Part shown: one piece after another, positions 41,933 to 52,892 of the stretch | Layout of the letters: every line of letters starts with the position of its first letter | How positions within the stretch are numbered: the first letter of the stretch is position 1 | Assembly (NCBI RefSeq): GCF_004151105.1 | Contig: NZ_PHRF01000089.1 | Coordinates: 1 to 61,595, forward strand | Length of the DNA: 61,595 nt | Direction of reading: 5' to 3' | Source of the DNA: Streptomyces sp. L-9-10 | Lineage (GTDB): Bacteria; Actinomycetota; Actinomycetes; Streptomycetales; Streptomycetaceae | The notes under the pieces: model-generated | Database searches by the model: none | Seen by the model: only the letters and a program-made list of their open reading frames with translations | What the model was told of the DNA's origin: nothing | Translations under genes and position numbers: made by a program

Positions 41933-42559
41933 TCAGGACTCGAACGGGCGCGCGGGCCACGGCGCCTCGGCCGGCCGGAGCGACTCGATGCCGTCGCCCG
42001 CCAGCGCCGCGGTGAGCGCGAGCACCCCCACCGCCAGGCAGTTGTTGTGCAGCTCACCGGCGAGCACACCCCGTACCAGCTCCGCCGTCTCCACCCGGGC
42101 CAGCTCCATGTCCGCCTCCTCCTCGGAGACTTCGAAGCGCTCGCCCTCCGCCTCCGACAGACCGCGCGCGAGGAAGATCCGTACCGCCTCGTCACAGCCG
42201 CCCGGCGTGGTGTAGACGTCCGTCAGCACCCGCCAGTCCTCGGCCTTGACGTGGGCCTCCTCGTACAGCTCGCGCTGGGCCGCGTGCAGCGGGTTCTCGC
42301 CCGGCACGTCGAGCAGACCGGCCGGGATCTCCCACAGCTTCTGGCGGACGGGGTGCCGGTACTGGCGCAGTACGAGGACCCGGCCCGTGTCGTCCAGCGC
42401 GAGGATCGCCACGGATCCGGGGTGGACCTGGTAGTCGCGCGACACGACCGTACCGTCGGGCATGACCACGTCATCCGTACGGACACTGGTCTTGTTGCCG
42501 CGGAAGGGCGTCGAGGTCGCGGTGACCCGCCACTCCTCGGGGGCGTCCTTGATCGTCAT
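41933..42559 (-). CDS. Nudix hydrolase, ADP-ribose pyrophosphatase-like
   Basis: A 208-residue Nudix protein close to actinobacterial ADP-ribose pyrophosphatases: YQVHPGSVAILALDD, VLVLRQYRHPVRQKLWEIPAGLLDV, and the Nudix helix ENPLHAAQRELYEEAHV, where the usual EExG is EEAH. Conserved DVYTTPGGCDEAVRIFLAR follows. It would split ADP-ribose to AMP and ribose-5-phosphate. ATG 42559 with GGAGG eight bases upstream. It follows pyrG with a terminator between them. Confidence 0.85.
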   Translation of the reverse strand: MTIKDAPEEWRVTATSTPFRGNKTSVRTDDVVMPDGTVVSRDYQVHPGSVAILALDDTGRVLVLRQYRHPVRQKLWEIPAGLLDVPGENPLHAAQRELYEEAHVKAEDWRVLTDVYTTPGGCDEAVRIFLARGLSEAEGERFEVSEEEADMELARVETAELVRGVLAGELHNNCLAVGVLALTAALAGDGIESLRPAEAPWPARPFES

Positions 42560-42596
42560 GAAACCGTCCTCCCACACAGTGGCGCACAAGCGGAAA

Positions 42597-42630
42597 CCGG
42601 GGCACAGGTCCCGAAAGACCCGTGCCCCGG
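42597..42630. terminator. Terminator after pyrG
   Basis: 14-bp hairpin with one mismatch (42597-42610 with 42617-42630, loop CCGAAA) 28 bases beyond the pyrG stop. Confidence 0.65.
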
Positions 42631-42657
42631 CTCCCACCGTATCGCTTGGCGGACCGC

Positions 42658-44376
<1,719 letters not shown>

Positions 44377-44816
44377 GGCCAAGAGGGGGCTCCCGTGGTC
44401 GCGGTCTGAGGTGCGTGCCGGTGTCCCGGTCGAAGACTGAAGGGACTTCCGTCGCTGCGGGTACGGGGCCCCGTTGCGTTGCAGGGAGTCCACCGGTCCA
44501 CGGGCTACCAGGGTATCAGCGCTGAAGGGAGGGTGCTTCCGGCCACGCGGCGTCCCGCGCATCCGAAGAGCCTTTCCCCCGAGTCAGACTTTTTCCCCCC
44601 AGTCACCCTTGGCCTACCCGTTCGGCGGACCGATGTTGTCGGGACCGTGGCGCAGAGCCCCGTGGTGCGTCGTATCCTGCTCAAACATTCGCTGCCGAGT
44701 CCGGCCGGCAAACGGCACCATCCCCGCCCGATTTCCCGGAAATAGAGCTCGTCAACGACCCTTGACCGAAGTACGCGCCCCACGGGGCGGACATGGCCGT
44801 TCGACTGGAGATGCAC
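44377..44816. other. Divergent intergenic region between pyrG and the GH15 gene
   Basis: About 440 bp without a convincing gene; it holds the promoters of both genes. A small hairpin CGCCCC-AC-GGGGCG (44777-44790) lies just before the GH15 gene. No riboswitch recognised. Confidence 0.4.
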
Positions 44817-46619
44817 GTGGCCGGGCGCATCGAGGATTACGCACTCATCGGAGACATGCAGACCGCTGCCCTGGTCTGCCGGGACGGCACAGTCGACTGG
44901 CTGTGCCTGCCCCGCTTCGACTCGCACGCCGTGTTCGCGGCACTGCTCGGCACCGATGAGCATGGTTTCTGGCGACTGGGACCCGCGCACCCCGCGGGCT
45001 CCGTGCCGCCACGGGCCACACGGCGCCGCTACCGCGGAGACTCACTGATTCTCGAATCGGAGTGGGACACCCCACGCGGCACCGTCAGAGTGACCGATTT
45101 CATGCCCCCGCGTGACGGCGCTCCGCAGGTGATCCGGATCGTGGAGGGCATCAGCGGACGCGTGCCGATGCGGTCCGCGCTGCGGATGAGGTTCAGTTAC
45201 GGGCGGGTCGTGCCCTGGGTCCACAAGGTGGACAACCGCACGGTCGCCGTCGCGGGGCCCGACTCGGTCTGGCTGGATACGGACGCCGAGACATACGGCA
45301 AGGACCTCACGACGTACTCCGACTTCACGGTGGCGCCGGGAGACCGGATCGCGTTCACGATCAGCTGGCAGCCCTCGCACCGGCAGCCGCCCGCGCTGCC
45401 CGACCCCGAGGGGTCACTGGAGGCGACCTCCGACTTCTGGCGTGAATGGGTCGAGCACTGCACGTACCACGGCCCCTACCGGGAGGCGGTGGTCCGTTCG
45501 CTGATCACGCTCAAGGCGCTGACCTACGCGCCGACGGGCGGGATCGTGGCGGCGCCGACGACCTCGCTGCCGGAGGAGATCGGCGGCGTACGGAACTGGG
45601 ACTACCGCTACACCTGGCTGCGCGACGCCGCGATCACGCTCTCCTCGCTGCTGCGCACCGGCTACCGCGAGGAGGCCCGCGCCTGGCGCGAGTGGCTGCT
45701 GCGCGCGGTCGCGGGCGACCCGGAGAATCTCCAGATCATGTACGGCATCGCTGGCGAGCGCGAGCTGGGTGAGGCGGAGCTGGACTGGCTGCCCGGCTAT
45801 GAGCGCTCGGGCCCGGTCCGGGTCGGCAACGGCGCCGCGCACCAGCTCCAGCTGGACGTGTACGGCGAGGTCACCGAAGCGCTGCATCTGGCGCATATGA
45901 CCGGTCTCGCCCGCAATGACTACGCCTCGGTGCTCCAGCTCAAGCTGATCCGGTATCTGGAGAAGCACTGGGACCAGCCGGACGAGGGCATCTGGGAGGT
46001 GCGCGGTCCGCGCCGGCACTTCGTGCACTCGAAGGTGATGGCCTGGGTCGCGGTCGACCGCACGATCAAGCTGATCGAGTCGGGCGACGCCGACGGGCCG
46101 CTGGACCGCTGGCGCGAGATGCGGGACGACATCCACCGCGATGTCTGCGAGAAGGGGTACGACAAGGAGCGGAACACCTTCACGCAGTCCTACGGCTCCA
46201 AGGAGCTGGACGCGTCGCTGCTGCTCATTCCGCAGATGGGCTTCCTGCCGCCGGACGACAAGCGGGTCATCGGCACGATCGAGGCGATCCAGCGGGAGCT
46301 GTCCACGGAGGACGGCTTCATCATGCGGTACCCGACCTCGGGCGAGGACGCCGGAGTGGACGGTCTGGAGGGCGACGAGGGCGCGTTCCTGGCCTGCTCG
46401 TTCTGGCTCGCCGACGATCTCGCGATGATCGGGCGGGTGGACGAGGCCAGGAAGCTCTTCGAGAAGCTGCTCGCGCTCCGTAACGATCTGGGGCTGCTGG
46501 CGGAGGAGTGGGACTCCCGGCTCCAGCGCCAGGTGGGGAACTTCCCGCAGGCGTTCAGCCATGTCCCGCTGATCGACACGGCGCTGAGGCTGACGGCCTC
46601 GGGGGCGTACGGCGGCTGA
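44817..46619 (+). CDS. Glycoside hydrolase family 15 protein (glucoamylase/trehalase-like)
   Basis: A 600-residue (alpha/alpha)6-barrel glucosidase. The N-terminal beta-sandwich begins AGRIEDYALIGDMQTAALVCRDG, as in actinobacterial GH15 enzymes with trehalase or glucoamylase activity. Barrel motifs include EEIGGVRNWDYRYTWLRDAA, EGDEGAFLACSFWLADDLAM and LLAEEWDS, which carry the acidic catalytic residues. No signal peptide, so it is cytosolic. Start GTG 44817 fits GGAG six bases upstream and the usual family N terminus; ATG 44793 or 44811 are alternatives. A hairpin terminator follows. Confidence 0.85.
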   Translation: MAGRIEDYALIGDMQTAALVCRDGTVDWLCLPRFDSHAVFAALLGTDEHGFWRLGPAHPAGSVPPRATRRRYRGDSLILESEWDTPRGTVRVTDFMPPRDGAPQVIRIVEGISGRVPMRSALRMRFSYGRVVPWVHKVDNRTVAVAGPDSVWLDTDAETYGKDLTTYSDFTVAPGDRIAFTISWQPSHRQPPALPDPEGSLEATSDFWREWVEHCTYHGPYREAVVRSLITLKALTYAPTGGIVAAPTTSLPEEIGGVRNWDYRYTWLRDAAITLSSLLRTGYREEARAWREWLLRAVAGDPENLQIMYGIAGERELGEAELDWLPGYERSGPVRVGNGAAHQLQLDVYGEVTEALHLAHMTGLARNDYASVLQLKLIRYLEKHWDQPDEGIWEVRGPRRHFVHSKVMAWVAVDRTIKLIESGDADGPLDRWREMRDDIHRDVCEKGYDKERNTFTQSYGSKELDASLLLIPQMGFLPPDDKRVIGTIEAIQRELSTEDGFIMRYPTSGEDAGVDGLEGDEGAFLACSFWLADDLAMIGRVDEARKLFEKLLALRNDLGLLAEEWDSRLQRQVGNFPQAFSHVPLIDTALRLTASGAYGG

Positions 46620-46633
46620 CGCCTGGAGTGTGA

Positions 46634-46666
46634 GCCCCGGCCGTCGCCACCGCGTACGGCCGGGGC
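46634..46666. terminator. Terminator after the GH15 gene
   Basis: 11-bp perfect inverted repeat (46634-46644 with 46656-46666, 11-base loop) 14 bases beyond the stop. Confidence 0.55.
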
Positions 46667-46700
46667 GGTCCCGCGCGCTTTTCCAGTAGCCTCCGGCGTC

Positions 46701-48329
46701 ATGGACAGTCAGGGCGGAATCACCGTGCGGCGGGCCCTTGAGCTGCCGGGACTCCGGGCCGGCCTGCCCGAGGTCGTCGCCTGCGCGGACCGGCTGGACC
46801 GTACGGTGCGCTGGGTGCACGCGGGTGAGGTGCCGTACATCGCGTCCCTGCTCAAGGGCGGCGAGCTGCTTCTCACCACGGGGCTCGGGCTGGGCAGCCG
46901 CCCGGCCGAGCAGCGGGTCTTCGTCCGCAGGCTCGCCGAGCGCGGGATCGCGGCACTGGTGGTGGAGCTGGGATCCCGGTTCGACCGCCTTCCCGCGACG
47001 ATCGTGGAAACGGCTCGGGCCGCCGGGCTGCCGCTGGTGCAGCTGCACCGCGAGGTGCCGTTCGTCTCGGTGACCGAAGAGGTGCACACCGAGATCGTGA
47101 ACGGCCACTACGCGCTGCTGCGGCAGGCCGAGGAGGTGCACCGGCGGTGCACGGAGGCGCTGCTCGACGGGGGCGGGGTGCCGCAGGTGCTCCGTATCCT
47201 CGCGGACTTCGCGGGCAATCCGGTCTTCCTGGAGACGGCCGAGGGACGTCTGCTGTACGCGGCGGCCCCCGGCGCCGGTCCGGCCGCCGCCGATCCGCTC
47301 CAGATCTGGGAGGGGCTGCGCGGCCAGCGGGCGGCGCGCGCGGCGGGACCGCCGGCCGGGGCGGTGCTGGTGGACGTACCCGGCGGCGGGCACGGCACCG
47401 GGGCGGTACGGGCGCGGCTGGTGCTGCCCGCCGTCTCCGCGCCGCCGCTGCCGGTGCACCGGCTGGCGGCCGAGCGCGCGGCGGACATCCTGGCGGTCGT
47501 CCTGATGCAGGCACGTCAGGAGGAGGAGCTGGCGGCCCGAGGCCGTGGCGACTTCCTGACAGATCTCGCGGAGGGCCGGATCCTCGCGGAGGACGCGCCC
47601 GCGCAGGCGAAGGTGCTGGGTTTCAAGCCGGGTGAGGGGCCCCTGCTGCCGGTCGTGATGCGGCTGGCGCCCGAGTCGGCCCCGGCCGGCAACTGGGCGC
47701 TGCTCGCCAGGGCGGTGCTGGAGGAGCTGTCGTCGGTGGGGGTGCCGGTGCTGCTGGGCGTACGGCCGGTGGAGGGGCGGGTTCCGCTGCTGCTGGGGCT
47801 GCGCACCGAGTCCGAGCGCACGGCGGTGGCCGACCGGGTCGCGACGGCGCTGCGCGCGGGCGTGGAACGGGCCGGACTGGAGCGTCCCGGGACACAGCCC
47901 CCGGTGGTGGTCGTCGGTGTCGCGGGCGGCTGGGCGGCGGCGAGCGCGGGGCTGCGGCACGCGGCGGAGACCGCGACGGCGGCCCAGGGGCTGCCGGACC
48001 GCGCCTGGTACGACGCCCGCAGGCTGGATATCGATCTGCTGCTGTGGCGGCTGCGTGAGCACCCCGATCTGGCGGCCTTCGTGGACCGCGCGATCGGCCC
48101 GCTGCGCGCGCACGACCGGACCTCGCGCCCCGCGCTGCTGCCCACTCTTGAGGTCTATCTGGCGCACGCGGGCCGCAAGGCGGAAACGGCGCGCGAGCTG
48201 CATCTGAACCGCCAGACGCTCTACAACCGGCTGGCACGGATCGCGGAGCTGCTCGGCACGGACCTGGACGATCCGCAGACGGTGCTGGCCCTGAGCCTGG
48301 CGCTGCGGGCGAGACGCCACACGCTCTGA
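46701..48329 (+). CDS. PucR-family transcriptional regulator
   Basis: A 542-residue regulator. The N-terminal PucR (purine-catabolism-type) sensor domain spans residues 5-125 (TVRRALELPGLRAGLPEVVA, RWVHAGEVPYIASLLKGGELLLTTG). A GAF/GGDEF-like middle follows, and the C-terminal PucR helix-turn-helix (PALLPTLEVYLAHAG, KAETARELHLNRQTLYNRLARI) lies near 480-525. The target is unknown; no purine or amino-acid catabolic genes flank it. ATG 46701 with a weak ribosome-binding site. Confidence 0.87.
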   Translation: MDSQGGITVRRALELPGLRAGLPEVVACADRLDRTVRWVHAGEVPYIASLLKGGELLLTTGLGLGSRPAEQRVFVRRLAERGIAALVVELGSRFDRLPATIVETARAAGLPLVQLHREVPFVSVTEEVHTEIVNGHYALLRQAEEVHRRCTEALLDGGGVPQVLRILADFAGNPVFLETAEGRLLYAAAPGAGPAAADPLQIWEGLRGQRAARAAGPPAGAVLVDVPGGGHGTGAVRARLVLPAVSAPPLPVHRLAAERAADILAVVLMQARQEEELAARGRGDFLTDLAEGRILAEDAPAQAKVLGFKPGEGPLLPVVMRLAPESAPAGNWALLARAVLEELSSVGVPVLLGVRPVEGRVPLLLGLRTESERTAVADRVATALRAGVERAGLERPGTQPPVVVVGVAGGWAAASAGLRHAAETATAAQGLPDRAWYDARRLDIDLLLWRLREHPDLAAFVDRAIGPLRAHDRTSRPALLPTLEVYLAHAGRKAETARELHLNRQTLYNRLARIAELLGTDLDDPQTVLALSLALRARRHTL

Positions 48330-48341
48330 GCGACGGCACCG

Positions 48342-48392
48342 CAGTCAGCCAGTCGGCCGGTCAGTCGGCCGGTCAGCCAGTCGGTCGGTCAG
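48342..48392. repeat. Short tandem repeat between convergent stops
   Basis: About 50 bp of imperfect 12-16-bp units built from CAGTCGGCCGGT and variants, filling the gap between the PucR stop and the stop of the glycosyltransferase gene, whose TGA lies at its edge. It may take the place of a terminator. Confidence 0.6.
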
Positions 48393-49480
48393 TGGGATCG
48401 CTGGGGCTGCGTCAACTCGTCGTACACGCTGAGCACTTGCGCGATGGTCTCGTCCTCCGTCGGCCAGCTCGCCGCCCGCGCCAGGCCCGTCGCGGCGAGT
48501 TCCCGGCAGCGCTCGGGATCGCCGAGGAGGCGTATCACGGCGTCCGCGAGGGCCGCCGCGTCCCCGTACGGTACGAGTTCCGCCGCGTCGCCGACCAGTT
48601 CGGGGACGGCGCCGACCGCCGTGGCGACCAGCGGGACGCCGAGCCGCAGCGCCTCCTGCGCGAGGACCGAGCGGCCCTCCCAGCGGCTGGGCAGCAGGGC
48701 GACATCGGCGGCGGCGAGGAGTTCGGAGACGTCGTCGCGGCGGCCGATGAGCTGTACGGGCAACTCGGCGTCCTCGATGCGGCGCTGAAGCCTGGCGCGC
48801 TCCCGCCCCTCGCCCGCGATGACGACCAGCGGGGTGGGATCGAGGTGACGCCAGGTCCTGGCCGCGTCCAGCAGCGTGTCGTATCCCTTGTCGGGGACGA
48901 GGCTGCCGACGGCCATCAGTAACGGCCGGTCGACGGCGCCGAGTTCGGCGCGCGACTTGTTCTCGGGATCGTCGTCGGCGGCCCGGTGGGGCGCGGGCAC
49001 CGCGACCGACGCGAGACGGGCGTCGCGCGCCCCGCGCTCGCGGGCCCGGTCGACCAGTTCCGAGGAGGTGCCGAGCACAACGGCCGCCGCTCTGGCGGCT
49101 CTTCGCTCCATCAGCCGCAGCAGCCGGCCGCGCGGTCCTTCGGCGTGCGCGCGGGTGTGCCAGGTGACGACGAGCGGCACGCGCATCCCGCCGAGCGCGA
49201 TCGCGGTCCGTACGGCGGCGTGCACACCATGCGCGTGCACCACGTCCGCGCCGGCGCAGGCCGCCCGCAGCGCCGCGACGGCCGCCGGATCACTGCGCCG
49301 GGGCACGGGCACGTGATACGCCCCCGCGCCCCGGAAGTCGTAGGCGCGGTCGACTTCGGCGGGGGCGCACACCGTCACCCGCACTCCCCTGGCGGCCAGA
49401 CCGGCCGCCAGCGAGCGCACGTGCGCGCTGCTGCCCGCACTGCCGCCGCCGAGTACCTGGACCGTACGCAGTTGTGTCAC
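48389..49480 (-). CDS. GT4-family glycosyltransferase
   Basis: A 363-residue GT-B glycosyltransferase of family 4. The N-terminal domain carries GGGSAGSSAHVRSLAAGLAARG and DVVHAHGVHAA; the C-terminal nucleotide-sugar domain has LLMAVGSLVPDKGYDTLLDA, LVVIAGEGRERARLQ and EGRSVLAQEALRLGVPLVAT, with the usual E-x7-E pair. Likely cytoplasmic or membrane-peripheral, acting on a cell-envelope or antibiotic-type acceptor that cannot be inferred. GTG 49480 fits the family start; the open frame upstream is unlike GT4 proteins. Confidence 0.85.
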   Translation of the reverse strand: MTQLRTVQVLGGGSAGSSAHVRSLAAGLAARGVRVTVCAPAEVDRAYDFRGAGAYHVPVPRRSDPAAVAALRAACAGADVVHAHGVHAAVRTAIALGGMRVPLVVTWHTRAHAEGPRGRLLRLMERRAARAAAVVLGTSSELVDRARERGARDARLASVAVPAPHRAADDDPENKSRAELGAVDRPLLMAVGSLVPDKGYDTLLDAARTWRHLDPTPLVVIAGEGRERARLQRRIEDAELPVQLIGRRDDVSELLAAADVALLPSRWEGRSVLAQEALRLGVPLVATAVGAVPELVGDAAELVPYGDAAALADAVIRLLGDPERCRELAATGLARAASWPTEDETIAQVLSVYDELTQPQRSH

Positions 49481-50077
49481 GTGGTCAAGGCTCCTGGCTC
49501 GGGATGGGGGAACGGATGGACGACCGGGGTGCCCGGAACGGCACGGCGCGGGCCCGAAAGTCGCTGCGCCAAGGATGCCAGTCCGTACGCACGTTCCGGC
49601 ACCGCCGGGGCGTCGTTCGTGTGTCCGGCCCCTCAACTCGGCGCCCGGATCACTCACATGGGTGAGGACGCGCGTCGGCCGACCCGGTCACCGTACGCCG
49701 TCACGGCGACAACTCCCAGTGCGCGAAGGGCCGGCCCGGCCCGGCCGTCGCGGCGCCCGCGTCCGGATCCGGCCTGCGCCCGGCGTAGCCGGCACCCGGA
49801 CTCCGAGCCTCCGGCGGCCTGTTCACGGAGCACTTCGTATACGGGCTATACGGCGCGCGTGATCCCCGGCGCGGTGACGAACGCGGCGGTCCTGCCGCCT
49901 CGGGCCGCCCTACGGTCAGCGCGGGGGCGGCCGGGGCGACACACCCGTATGTCCAGGCCCTGTCCGGATCCAGGCCCGGCCCGGCCCCAGGCCCTGTCCG
50001 GATCCAGGCCTGGTCCGGTCGATCTTCGCGGGCCCGCACCGCCCTGCGGGCGGACGGCGCTACGTTCGCGACACGCC
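49481..50077. other. 597-bp region without a gene
   Basis: Between the glycosyltransferase start and the recN stop, both minus-strand. It holds the glycosyltransferase promoter, a 24-bp perfect direct repeat (49953-49976 and 49987-50010, beginning CCAGGCCCTG) with a 34-bp period, and a small hairpin CCGCCC-TGC-GGGCGG (50039-50053) 24 bp beyond recN that may end its transcript. Open frames here are biased-composition artefacts. Confidence 0.5.
49953..50010. repeat. 24-bp direct repeat downstream of recN
   Basis: Two identical 24-bp copies with a 34-bp period; each contains the palindrome GGATCC and starts and ends with CCAGGCC-like sequence, so single-strand pairing is possible. Confidence 0.7.
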
Positions 50078-51838
50078 CTAGCCGCCGGAGGCGGCACCGC
50101 GCGCCGTGGCCAGCAGTTCCTCCGCGTGCGCCCGCGCCGTTTCCGAGTCCTCCTGGCCCGCCAGCATCCGCGACAACTCCCGTACCCGGTCCTCGCCTTC
50201 CAGGACCGTCACCCCGGAGCGCGTCACCGAGCCGTCCACCGTCTTCTCGACCAGCAGCTGCCGGTCGGCGAAGGCCGCGACCTGCGGAAGGTGCGTGACC
50301 ACGACCACCTGCGCCGACGCGGCCAGTTTCGCCAGCCGGCGGCCCACCTCGACCGCCGCTTTGCCGCCGACGCCCGCGTCCACCTCGTCGAAGAGATACG
50401 TCGGCACCGGATCCGAGCCCGCGAAGACCACCTCCACCGCGAGCATCACCCGCGACAGCTCACCACCGGACGCGCCCTTGGCGATCGGCCGGGGCTGGGC
50501 GCCCGGGTGGGGTGCCAGCAGCAGTTCGACCTCGTCGACGCCGTGCGGCCCGTACACGACCGCGCGTCCGCCGACCTCGACACCGTCCGCCTCGTCGGCG
50601 GACTCGGTCTGGCGGATGTCGAACGAGACGCGCGCGTGCGGCATGGCGAGCGAGGCCAGCTCGGCCGTGACGGCCTGCGCGAAGAGCGCCGCCGCCGCCG
50701 TACGCGCGTCGGTCAGCGCCTGCGCGAGTTCGGACAGCTCGGACCGCAGGGCGTCCCGCTCGGCCGTCAGCTCGCCGATCCGTTCGTCGTCGCCCTCCAG
50801 CTCGGTGAGCCGCGCGCTGCTCTCCTCGGCCCAGGCCAGGACGGTGGTGATGTCCTCGCCGTACTTACGGGTCAGCCCGGTGAGCGCCGCCCTGCGCTCC
50901 TCCACGGCGGCCAGCCGCAGCGGATCGGCGTCCAGATTGTCCGCGTATCCGGCGAGTTCACCGGCCACATCGGCGAGCAGGATGGAGATCTCGCCCATGC
51001 GCTCGGCGAGCCCGGCGAGCGCGGGGTCATGGGACCGTACGGCCTCCAGCGCCCGGCCCGCGCCCCCGACCAGGGTGGTCGCGTCGACGCCCTCCGGGTC
51101 CTCGGGGTTGCCGGCCAGCGCCGCGTGCGCGACGGACGCGGCGGACGCGAGCGCCTCCGCGTGTCCGAGGCGCTCGGCCTCCGCGGCGAGTTCGATGTCC
51201 TCGCCCGCCCTCGGCTCGACCGCCCCGATCTCGTCCAGCCCGAAGCGCAGCAGATCGGCTTCCTGGGCCCGCTCACGGGCCCGGGTGGTCAGTTCGTCCA
51301 GCTCCGCTGCGACGGTGCGCAGCCTGCGGTACGCCTCGGTGTAGGCGGCGTACGGAACGGCGACCGCGTCACCCGCGTACCGGTCGAGCGCCTTGCGCTG
51401 CCGCGCGGGCCGCAGCAGCCCCTGCTGGTCGGTCTGGCCGTGCACCGCGACCAGGTCGTCCGCCAGCTCGGCCAGAACGCCCACGGGCACGGAGCGCCCG
51501 CCGAGATGGGCGCGCGAGCGCCCCTCGGCGGAGACGGTCCTGCTGATGAGCAGCGTTCCGTCGTCCAGTTCCGCCCCCGCCTCCTCGGCACGCAGGGTCG
51601 CCGGGGCACCGGCGGCGAGGGTGATCCGCCCCTCCACGACCGCCGACTTCGCGCCGATCCGCACGAGGGCGGGATCGGCGCGTCCGCCGAGCAGCAGTCC
51701 GAGACTGGTGACGACCATGGTCTTGCCCGCGCCCGTCTCACCGGTCACCGCCGTGAAGCCGGGTGACAGCTCGACGACCGCGTCGTCGATGACTCCGAGC
51801 GACCGTATCCGCATCTCCTCCAACACGGTCATGACCAT
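50078..51838 (-). CDS. recN: DNA repair protein RecN
   Basis: A 586-residue SMC-like ATPase acting early in double-strand-break repair. The N-terminal ATPase half has MRIRSLGVIDDAVVELSPGFTAVTGETGAGKT (split here: Walker A GETGAGKT near residue 35). A coiled-coil middle follows, then the signature block ASGGELSRVMLA and Walker B YLFDEVDAGVGG with VVVVTHLPQVAAFAD. ATG 51838 has AGGA six bases upstream. It follows nadK at 148 bp. I found no LexA box upstream. Confidence 0.93.
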   Translation of the reverse strand: MVMTVLEEMRIRSLGVIDDAVVELSPGFTAVTGETGAGKTMVVTSLGLLLGGRADPALVRIGAKSAVVEGRITLAAGAPATLRAEEAGAELDDGTLLISRTVSAEGRSRAHLGGRSVPVGVLAELADDLVAVHGQTDQQGLLRPARQRKALDRYAGDAVAVPYAAYTEAYRRLRTVAAELDELTTRARERAQEADLLRFGLDEIGAVEPRAGEDIELAAEAERLGHAEALASAASVAHAALAGNPEDPEGVDATTLVGGAGRALEAVRSHDPALAGLAERMGEISILLADVAGELAGYADNLDADPLRLAAVEERRAALTGLTRKYGEDITTVLAWAEESSARLTELEGDDERIGELTAERDALRSELSELAQALTDARTAAAALFAQAVTAELASLAMPHARVSFDIRQTESADEADGVEVGGRAVVYGPHGVDEVELLLAPHPGAQPRPIAKGASGGELSRVMLAVEVVFAGSDPVPTYLFDEVDAGVGGKAAVEVGRRLAKLAASAQVVVVTHLPQVAAFADRQLLVEKTVDGSVTRSGVTVLEGEDRVRELSRMLAGQEDSETARAHAEELLATARGAASGG

Positions 51839-51986
51839 ACGAGGTCCTGGAGCCCCCGCGCGACGGACCCCACCCCCGATTCCCCCGACCGGGCAGTGTC
51901 CGGGTGGTGCACGGCCTGAGCGTTACATACCGATTCCACCCGGAAACACCCCTACGTCCTGTCGGTCATGCCACCGGCCGGTCCGG

Positions 51987-52892
51987 TCAGTGCGGTGCCC
52001 CGCGCCAGCCGGACACCGGCAGCGCGAACTTGGCCACCAGCCGGTCGGTGAACGACGCGTGATGCAGTCGCGCCAGCCGTACCGGGACGGCTCCGCGCCG
52101 TACCTCCACCCTCGCGCCCGGCGGCAGTTCCACGGTCCTGCGCCCGTCGCACCACAGCACCCCGTGCGGGGTGTTCGCCTGCACCTCGACCGCCAGCACC
52201 GTGGTCGGCGAGGTCACCAGCGGCTTCGCGAAGAGCGCGTGCGCGCTGATCGGCACCATCAGCAGCGCCTCGACCTCCGGCCAGACGACCGGCCCGCCGG
52301 CCGAGAAGGCGTACGCCGTCGATCCCGTGGGGGTGGCACAGACGATCCCGTCACAGCCGAACGCGGTGACCGGCCGTCCGTCGATCTCCAGGACGACTTC
52401 GAGCATCCGTTCCGGTGAGACCTTCTGCACGGCCGCCTCGTTGAGCGCCCAGTCCCGGTGGACCACATCGCCGTTGCTGCGCACGACGACATCGATGGTC
52501 ATCCGCTCCTCGACCTCGTAGGAGCGGGTGACGACGCGGTTGACGACCTTGTCCAGATCGTCACGTTCCGCCTCGGCGAGGAAGCCGACCCTGCCCAGAT
52601 TGACCCCGAGCATCGGGACGCCCGAGGCCCGCGCGAACGCGGCGCCGCGCAGCAGCGTGCCGTCCCCGCCGAGCACGATCAGCAGCTCACAGCCGTCGAG
52701 CGCGGCCGGGGTGGCGTCCGGGACCGTCTCCACGGACTCCGGCAGCGGCAGGTCGACCGCCTCCGCCGCCAGGACCCGTACGCCGAGACCGCTGCGTACC
52801 AGTCCGTTCACGACCAGTTCCGCGCTGCGGATCGCCGCGGGTCTGCCGGTGTGGGCCAGCAGGAATACGGTGCGTTCTGCGTTCGACGTCAA
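51987..52892 (-). CDS. nadK: NAD kinase
   Basis: A 301-residue kinase making NADP from NAD. It has the GGDGT motif in LLIVLGGDGTLLRGA, then LGVNLGRVGFLAE, the ALNE block and DGIVCATPTGSTAYAFSAGGP. TTG 52892 is the start: GGAGGG lies six bases upstream and the TTG overlaps the tlyA stop by four bases (TTGA). The tlyA-nadK-recN order is conserved in many Gram-positive bacteria. Confidence 0.94.
   Translation of the reverse strand: MTSNAERTVFLLAHTGRPAAIRSAELVVNGLVRSGLGVRVLAAEAVDLPLPESVETVPDATPAALDGCELLIVLGGDGTLLRGAAFARASGVPMLGVNLGRVGFLAEAERDDLDKVVNRVVTRSYEVEERMTIDVVVRSNGDVVHRDWALNEAAVQKVSPERMLEVVLEIDGRPVTAFGCDGIVCATPTGSTAYAFSAGGPVVWPEVEALLMVPISAHALFAKPLVTSPTTVLAVEVQANTPHGVLWCDGRRTVELPPGARVEVRRGAVPVRLARLHHASFTDRLVAKFALPVSGWRGAPH

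Noticed and set aside
44377..44816. Search for a pyrG initiation-site (reiterative transcription) control element
   Set aside because: No recognisable start-site GGGC followed by a terminator; the region shows only ordinary promoter-like composition.
49701..50039. 112-codon minus-strand frame between the glycosyltransferase and recN
   Set aside because: Composition is only Arg/Gly/Pro/Asp from the direct repeats; no ribosome-binding site or conserved block.
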